Both the position numbers and the translations under genes were made by a program. From Microvelia longipes (taxonomy: Eukaryota > Arthropoda > Insecta > Hemiptera > Veliidae), in assembly GCA_018340805.1 (NCBI GenBank), contig JACMZG010000008.1, forward strand, positions 12,690,149-12,754,148: a stretch of 64,000 bases of DNA. Reading direction: 5' to 3'. Positions 59,046 through 64,000 of the stretch are shown here, piece after piece (the stretch's first letter is position 1; every line of letters starts with the position of its first letter). The notes beneath the pieces were generated by a model, which did not search any database, had not been told where the DNA came from, and saw nothing but the letters and a program-made list of their open reading frames with translations.

Positions 59046-59473
59046 GGGTCAATCCATATCAAGTGTCCCAAAAAAAAAGGTGCTCTAAAAAAATAGATTT
59101 TGATAATTATTTTGCTATTGATACCCATATCTATGGTAAGTAAAAAATGACCAATATAATTTTTTATGTCACCCGTTCTTTTTTTATGGTCACTTTAGGT
59201 CCTCCGACCCTAAAATTTAGTGATTTTTGAAGCTTGCTTTAAACAGATCCGTTCATATTTTTCCTGTTGTACAAGCGAGAACCGAGTATCGGCTGCTTAT
59301 TGAAGGTCAAAAATCACTAAATTTAGGTCAGAGGACCATAAAAGGAGAACGGGTGACCATAAAAAAATTTATATTGGTCATTTTTACTCACCATAGATAG
59401 GTATCAATAGCAAAATAATTATCAAAATCTTTTTTTGAGCATCCAAGTCTGGACACTTGATATGGATTGACCC
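59046..59473. mobile_element. 428 bp palindromic MITE flanked by TTAT
   Basis: The ends gggtcaatccatatcaagtg and its exact inverse define the element. The arms pair for about 180 bp (landmarks: the cacccgttc block and its inverse, gattttgataattattttgc and its inverse) around a loop of roughly 65 bp. TTAT lies on both sides (59042-59045 and 59474-59477), a likely target duplication (TTA or TTAT). Few mismatches are seen, so the element is fairly young. No coding capacity. Confidence 0.85.
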
Positions 59474-60634
59474 TTATTTTATTTTTTTCGGACTTCTCCC
59501 TTTTTAAACCTAGATACACGTTGTGTTTCCTAGTGAGTTATAGTTAATAATAATATAAATTATTATTATTCATTGTGTTCCTCTTAGTTTATTATAATTT
59601 TTAGGATTTGGTTCCTATTCCTAATTATTTAGGGATAAGACCAAGGAGTATAGTATAGATAGTACTATAATACTTATACTCCTTGATAGGACTCAAATGC
59701 TACCTATTTTTAGTTAGATCCTAAATCCAAAAAATGAAAAAATATAAGTGTTTTCTTAATAAATCTGAAAGGGATCGAGCCATATAACAATATAAAACTA
59801 TAAGCTAAATTATGCTAAGGCTATAGAATTTTATTTAAGTAACACACTAGGACTAATAGAAAGAGCTATCTAAATCTTAGACTTTATTCTTCTGTTCGAG
59901 TCCAAATGTGACTTGATTTCTTACAGTGGAACTAATCCTGTAGGAGTTTTGTGTTTCTTGACGTGTCATTTTTCCGGTTTTTTCAATAAGATCTGAAGTC
60001 CGAGTTGTAATCGCCCACTTAGTGGGCGACACCCCACGTACACAACGGGCGCCTATCTAAATGCGTCTACATCAATTTTAACCCTTTTGATACTGACCTT
60101 CGCTTCTCACATTACATATTCAGGTCGAACCTTTTTGAAAAAATTATACAAACTTATAGACATCGCAACAGTATTTATCAGTGATAAATGATCGTAAAAT
60201 TGAATAAAATATAGTTTAAGATAATATCTATGATTTATGAACTTAACTCACTTAACTTTACTTTATGTTTAATAGCTATCATATTTAAATTATCACATTA
60301 ATTCATATTGCAAACACAAAAAAAAAGTTGTAACACTGTGACAAATGGAGCTGAATATTATATCGTTTGAGACTTCGTGTAAAAATATTATTTTCCGTTT
60401 AATTTATTACACGTATTACTAGTGTACAGAATAAAACCAGAAAAAACGTATTTGTGTAGCTGTTAAAAGCATATGTTTCACAAGTACATATTTATTCGAC
60501 GTGCCCACATAAATATTGAAATAGTACATAGAATAAAATATAGTTTTCCTCCCTTAATATCGCAGGGATCTAGGATATTAACGTAAAATCATGATATTCG
60601 TTATTTTATGAATAACTAAAACTACCAGCTAAAC
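59474..60634. other. AT-rich stretch with small hairpins
   Basis: No gene was recognised. 59640-59688 holds an inverted pair around aaggagtat and its inverse. tcgcccac (60011-60018) pairs perfectly with 60022-60029 around a three-base loop. Confidence 0.5.
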
Positions 60635-60890
60635 AGGCACACTGTGAACTAGTAGTCGGCGCAAGTTAGAGCGGTGAGCTTAGCAAGAGTGTGGCTCTAG
60701 ATCATCTAGATGATCTAGGCACACTGTAAACTAAAATTAGGCGCAAGTTAGAGCGGTGAGTTTAGCAAGAGTGTGGATAGTCTAGATGAACTAGGCACAA
60801 TGTGAACTAGAAGTTGGCACAAGCTAGGACGGGGAGTTTAGCAAGATTGTGGCTGGTCTAGATGAACAAGGCACTAGCCAGAGCGGTGAA
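60608..60890 (+). repeat. Tandem array, 76-82 bp unit
   Basis: Units start at about 60635, 60717, 60793 and 60870 with aggcacactgtgaactag and include gcaagttagagcggtgag, ttagcaagagtgtgg and ctagatgaact. The leader at 60608-60634 (atgaataactaaaactacca) is the same as a block of the 89 bp array at 61600-62330, so the two arrays share a source. Confidence 0.85.
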
Positions 60891-60891
60891 T

Positions 60892-61155
60892 ACTTTTCAT
60901 CATTTATACCTTAGGTATATAGGAAAAGTATTGTGTTGACAAAAAACCGAAAAAAAGATTTCACCTGAATTATCTATTTTTGGACTTTTGGCCTCTTGAG
61001 TAGTTTTTACAAAGTTGTCTGCCTTTATAACACACACACACACACACATATAATATTATATAATATTATATATATATATATATAATATATATATATATAT
61101 TATATATATATATATTAGTATATTATAAATATATATATATATATACAAAAAGAGA

Positions 61156-61216
<61 letters not shown>

Positions 61217-61272
61217 TAATATATATATATATATAATATAATAATATGTATATATATATGTATATATATATT

Positions 61273-61310
<38 letters not shown>

Positions 61311-61400
61311 GTGTGTGTGTGTGTGTGTTACTATCATCATATTTCCCAGTGTATTTAAACTAGAGAATTAATTGAAACTTAGCACAAACATCAATTTTCA
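60892..61400 (+). mobile_element. Dispersed family 5S-R, copy L, with a large AC/TA/GT tract
   Basis: Starts at ttttcatcatttatacc, with the aggtatataggaaaagt inverted partner, then ttcacctgaattatc, tttttggacttttggcctc and acaaagttgtctg. The family's short GT-rich segment is replaced by about 300 bp of AC, TA and GT repeats. The element resumes with ttactatcatcatatttccc, agtgtatttaaactagagaa and ttgaaacttagcacaaa, then ends. The 5S-like segment and tail are absent. Confidence 0.8.
61031..61329. repeat. (AC)n(TA)n(GT)n compound microsatellite
   Basis: The AC run at the left and the GT run at the right are mirror-like ends of a TA core of about 250 bp. The whole tract is nearly self-complementary and could fold as a long hairpin. 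The 94-codon minus-strand frame in it is an artefact. Confidence 0.95.
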
Positions 61401-61599
61401 TGTTAAATACAGAGAGAGACTTGACATTATTTGTATTATTGGTCTCCATAACTGAATATTCTACTAAAAATTGAGCGGAAATGAGACACCAGGTAATATA
61501 CTGAAGAGAGACTTAAGTTCTAGGGAAGAAAAATGCTTCCCTATAGAAGAAAGTTTAATAATTATTATAATAAGTTACATAGATAAATAGTGTTAACAC
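61401..61599. other. Short spacer, nothing recognised
   Basis: No gene or repeat was recognised between copy L and the 89 bp array. Confidence 0.5.
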
Positions 61600-62330
61600 A
61601 TCTAGAGGCTATCATATACGAGGCTATTTCATCTATAGGCTATCATATAAGAGGCTATCTAATACCAAGATCATCTATGAATAACTAACACTACCAGTTA
61701 AACCATAAGAGGCTGTCTCTTCTAGAGGCTATTATTTATGAGGAGTTCATCTATGAATTACTAACACTACCAGAGAGGCTGTCCTTCTAGAGGCTATTAT
61801 ATATGAGAGCATCTAATACTAAGTTCATCATGAATTACTAACACTACCAGTCCATAAGAGGCTGTCTCTTCTAGAGGCTATTATATAGAGGCTATCTAAT
61901 ACTAAGATGAATTACTACACTACCAGTTAAACCATAAGATCTAGAGGCTATTATTTATGAGGCTATCTAATACTAAGTTCATCTATGAAATTTACTACAT
62001 ACCAGTTAAACCATAGAGGCTGTCTCTTCTAGAGGCTATTATTTATGAGGCTATCTAATACTAAGTTCATCTATGAATTACTAACACTACCAGTTAAACC
62101 ATAAGAGGCTGTCTCTTCTAGAGGCTATTATATATGAGGCTATCTAATACTAAGATCATCTATGAATAACTAACACTACCAGTTAAACCATAAGAGGCTG
62201 TCTCTTCTAGAGGCTATTATATAAGAGGCTATCTAATACTAAGTTCATCTATGAATTACTAACACTACCAGTTAAATTATAAGAGGCTATCTCATCTAGA
62301 GATTATCCAATATGAAGTTAGGATAAGTGC
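61600..62330 (+). repeat. Tandem array, 89 bp unit
   Basis: About eight units containing ctaacactaccagttaaacc, ataagaggctgtctcttcta, gaggctattatatatgaggc and tatctaatactaagttcatc. The gaggctat block is itself repeated within the unit. Several units are shortened by 10-30 bp (around 61740-61930). Only the central units are nearly identical. Confidence 0.9.
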
Positions 62331-63436
62331 GCTGGCTTAGTCGAATAATTAAGTTCTATCAGATAAATGCTTATTATGCATTTTAAAATTTTCTAAAAGT
62401 ACTCATATATCATTGTATTGTATATATTCTTAAAAACATATCGTACAGGATTCGCAAATTTTCTTTTTTAACTATTTATGATCTTTAACGAAGGTATTTA
62501 TTTTTTCTGACTACATGTTAAATTTGTTAGCGTCTGGATGTAGATTACATCAATTGAGTTATTTGAGAACTAGCGAGTGTAAAAATTTATGTTAATTAAA
62601 AACGTTATTTATCTATGTTTAAAAAATAGCGATATCATTTAGTACTAAATGGTACACAATAATGATTTGCAAAATAAAATGACCATTTGAGAAATAAACG
62701 GTTTTATAAACATGTTGCATTTAAAAAGAAAAAAAATCAAATAAAAAAAATATGAATGAATAAATCAACTTATCTTATTACTAAGTATTAATTATAGTTA
62801 GGAGTATACAAAATAAAAAAATAATTTATTTTACAATTATTCAGTGATTTTTATTTATTTTGGACCTATTCCTTCTAACTCAAAACATACATTAAAATAG
62901 ATACTGAACTAATGCTGTAGTTCTCGGGGACTAAAAATCCTTAGTACTACTAAAGTAATTTAATTATTTGTTAATCCTTATTAATCATTGCTGAAAACGA
63001 TGGAAATTAAACTTCACAAGAATTTATATCACGACACTGTAAAACCACTATTAGTAAAAACTACGCTACATTAGTGATTAACTTATGGAAAAGATTACGT
63101 ACAAGGAAGATCGTGGCGACATAAATAATTTGTGGGTGCATGATCGCATGCGAACTAGTTGGGAGCCGAGAATAAACTGAATAAACAATAAACAAACAGA
63201 ATCTCAAGACACAAAGTCAAGGGGATTAGGTGGGACTGCCACCTACATGGTGTACTACAGTGTGACTTCTGTACCTACACGTAGGCTTCACGTGTGGGTT
63301 ACTCCTAATATCAAGTTCGCATCACATTAATGGCAATAATCGATTCGCGATTCTATCTAGGCGCGGATCAATGGGAAGGGAACGAAGGGGCTATCCCCCC
63401 AAGAAAAAGGAAAAATAGAAAGGAAAAAGGGAAAAA
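62331..63436. other. AT-rich stretch, one GC-richer patch
   Basis: No gene was recognised. At 63358-63402 a string starting aggcgcggatcaatggg and ending ggctatccccccaag resembles the G-rich/C-rich ends of some insect MITEs, but no partner end was found. Confidence 0.4.
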
Positions 63437-63449
63437 ATTTAGTATATTA

Positions 63450-63491
<42 letters not shown>

Positions 63492-63547
63492 TTATATATA
63501 TATATATATTATGCATATAATAAATATTATTATATTTATGTATATAT

Positions 63548-63623
<76 letters not shown>

Positions 63624-63645
63624 TTATTTATTTATTTATTTATTT
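63437..63645. repeat. (TA)n microsatellite with a (TTTA)n end
   Basis: About 180 bp of TA-rich repeats in several blocks, finishing in five ttta units (63623-63642). Confidence 0.95.
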
Positions 63646-64000
63646 TTAGAGAATGAAAGTTCTCTAAAAATAAAATAAGATAACAAATTTGATGATTAAG
63701 GAATAATTTAAAGATTAACTCTTATTGTAATCGAAAATAAATTTTTTTCAACAGGTTTTTTTCTTTGAGTGACTATACACTCTAAATAGCCAAGATTAGG
63801 GATACTTTTTTCAATATGTCAGTAAATAAGAAAATATGCCGTAAATAAGATAAAGTTGCAAAAAAAAATTTAATTTATGGAAGAGCACGGGTTAGGGTTT
63901 AAGACTTTATAGCGTGCAGGCCCGCAAGCCAGCCACATTTTCATTGAAATAGTGCTTTCTTAATCAACAAAGCATTTACTGTTTAAGTGTCGTGTATATG
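63646..64000. other. AT-rich end of the window, nothing recognised
   Basis: agagaatgaaagttctct (63648-63665) is a small palindrome next to the TTTA run. No gene was recognised. Confidence 0.5.

Overview
This window looks like intergenic DNA from a eukaryotic, probably arthropod (most likely insect), nuclear genome. It is strongly AT-rich (roughly 70% by eye) and full of microsatellites, minisatellites, foldback elements, tRNA-derived SINE pieces and decayed non-LTR retrotransposons of the kinds common in insects (R2-like, R1/Jockey-like and an endonuclease-RT type). I cannot name the species; an insect origin is inferred from the mix of elements. I found no convincing host protein-coding gene, no functional rRNA or tRNA gene and no CRISPR array. 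Nearly all open frames are short, random or created by tandem repeats.

The main theme is one dispersed repeat family, here called family 5S-R, of about 0.75 kb when complete. It is present in about a dozen full, truncated or fragmentary copies on both strands (12.7, 14.6, 17.4, 18.6, 28.9, 29.6, 36.4, 40.0, 43.7, 46.4, 48.6, 51.8, 56.7, 58.0 and 60.9 kb). Its 5' end is a short inverted repeat, it has a GT-rich middle, and about 200 bp before its 3' end it carries a stretch that closely matches the internal promoter half of 5S rRNA. Its tail holds up to three copies of a motif built around GCGAAGC, known as an unusually stable DNA mini-hairpin. The same heptamer forms the apex of an unrelated 115 bp foldback element (24.0 kb) and recurs in a GC-rich hairpin cluster (38.35-38.54 kb).

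Layout: 1-6 kb, AT-rich with one direct repeat. 6.1-7.2 kb, an element with ~145 bp inverted repeats. 8.3-12.6 kb, hairpin, TA tract and SINE pieces. 12.7-19.2 kb, four copies of family 5S-R and a SINE. 20.6-21.1 kb, a 26 bp minisatellite. 22.1 and 24.0 kb, small foldback MITEs. 25.2-26.9 kb, an R2-like relic. 27.3 kb, a 358 bp palindrome. 28.9-29.9 kb, a family copy interrupted by a TA tract and followed by a 33 bp minisatellite. 30.1-34.0 kb, the best-preserved autonomous-type element: a ~3.9 kb DNA transposon with ~0.7 kb inverted repeats, a broken transposase of an uncharacterised family and a palindromic element nested in its left repeat. 35.9-38.5 kb, a three-armed palindrome, a SINE and the GC-rich hairpin cluster. 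41.9-43.25 kb, a 5'-truncated LINE with a clear 13 bp target-site duplication. 44.3-44.9 kb, an R1-like relic. 47.8-48.55 kb, a 43 bp minisatellite. 50.6-51.0 kb, a Jockey-type 3' end. 55-57 kb, further repeats. 59.05-59.47 kb, a 428 bp palindromic MITE with TTAT duplication. 60.6-62.3 kb, two related tandem arrays separated by a family 5S-R copy with a very large AC/TA/GT tract. 63.4-63.6 kb, another TA tract.

No genes act together here. The window records repeated insertion, nesting, palindrome formation and simple-repeat growth. The points most worth following are the family with the 5S-like segment, the recurrent mini-hairpins, the GC-rich hairpin cluster and the transposon with the uncharacterised transposase.
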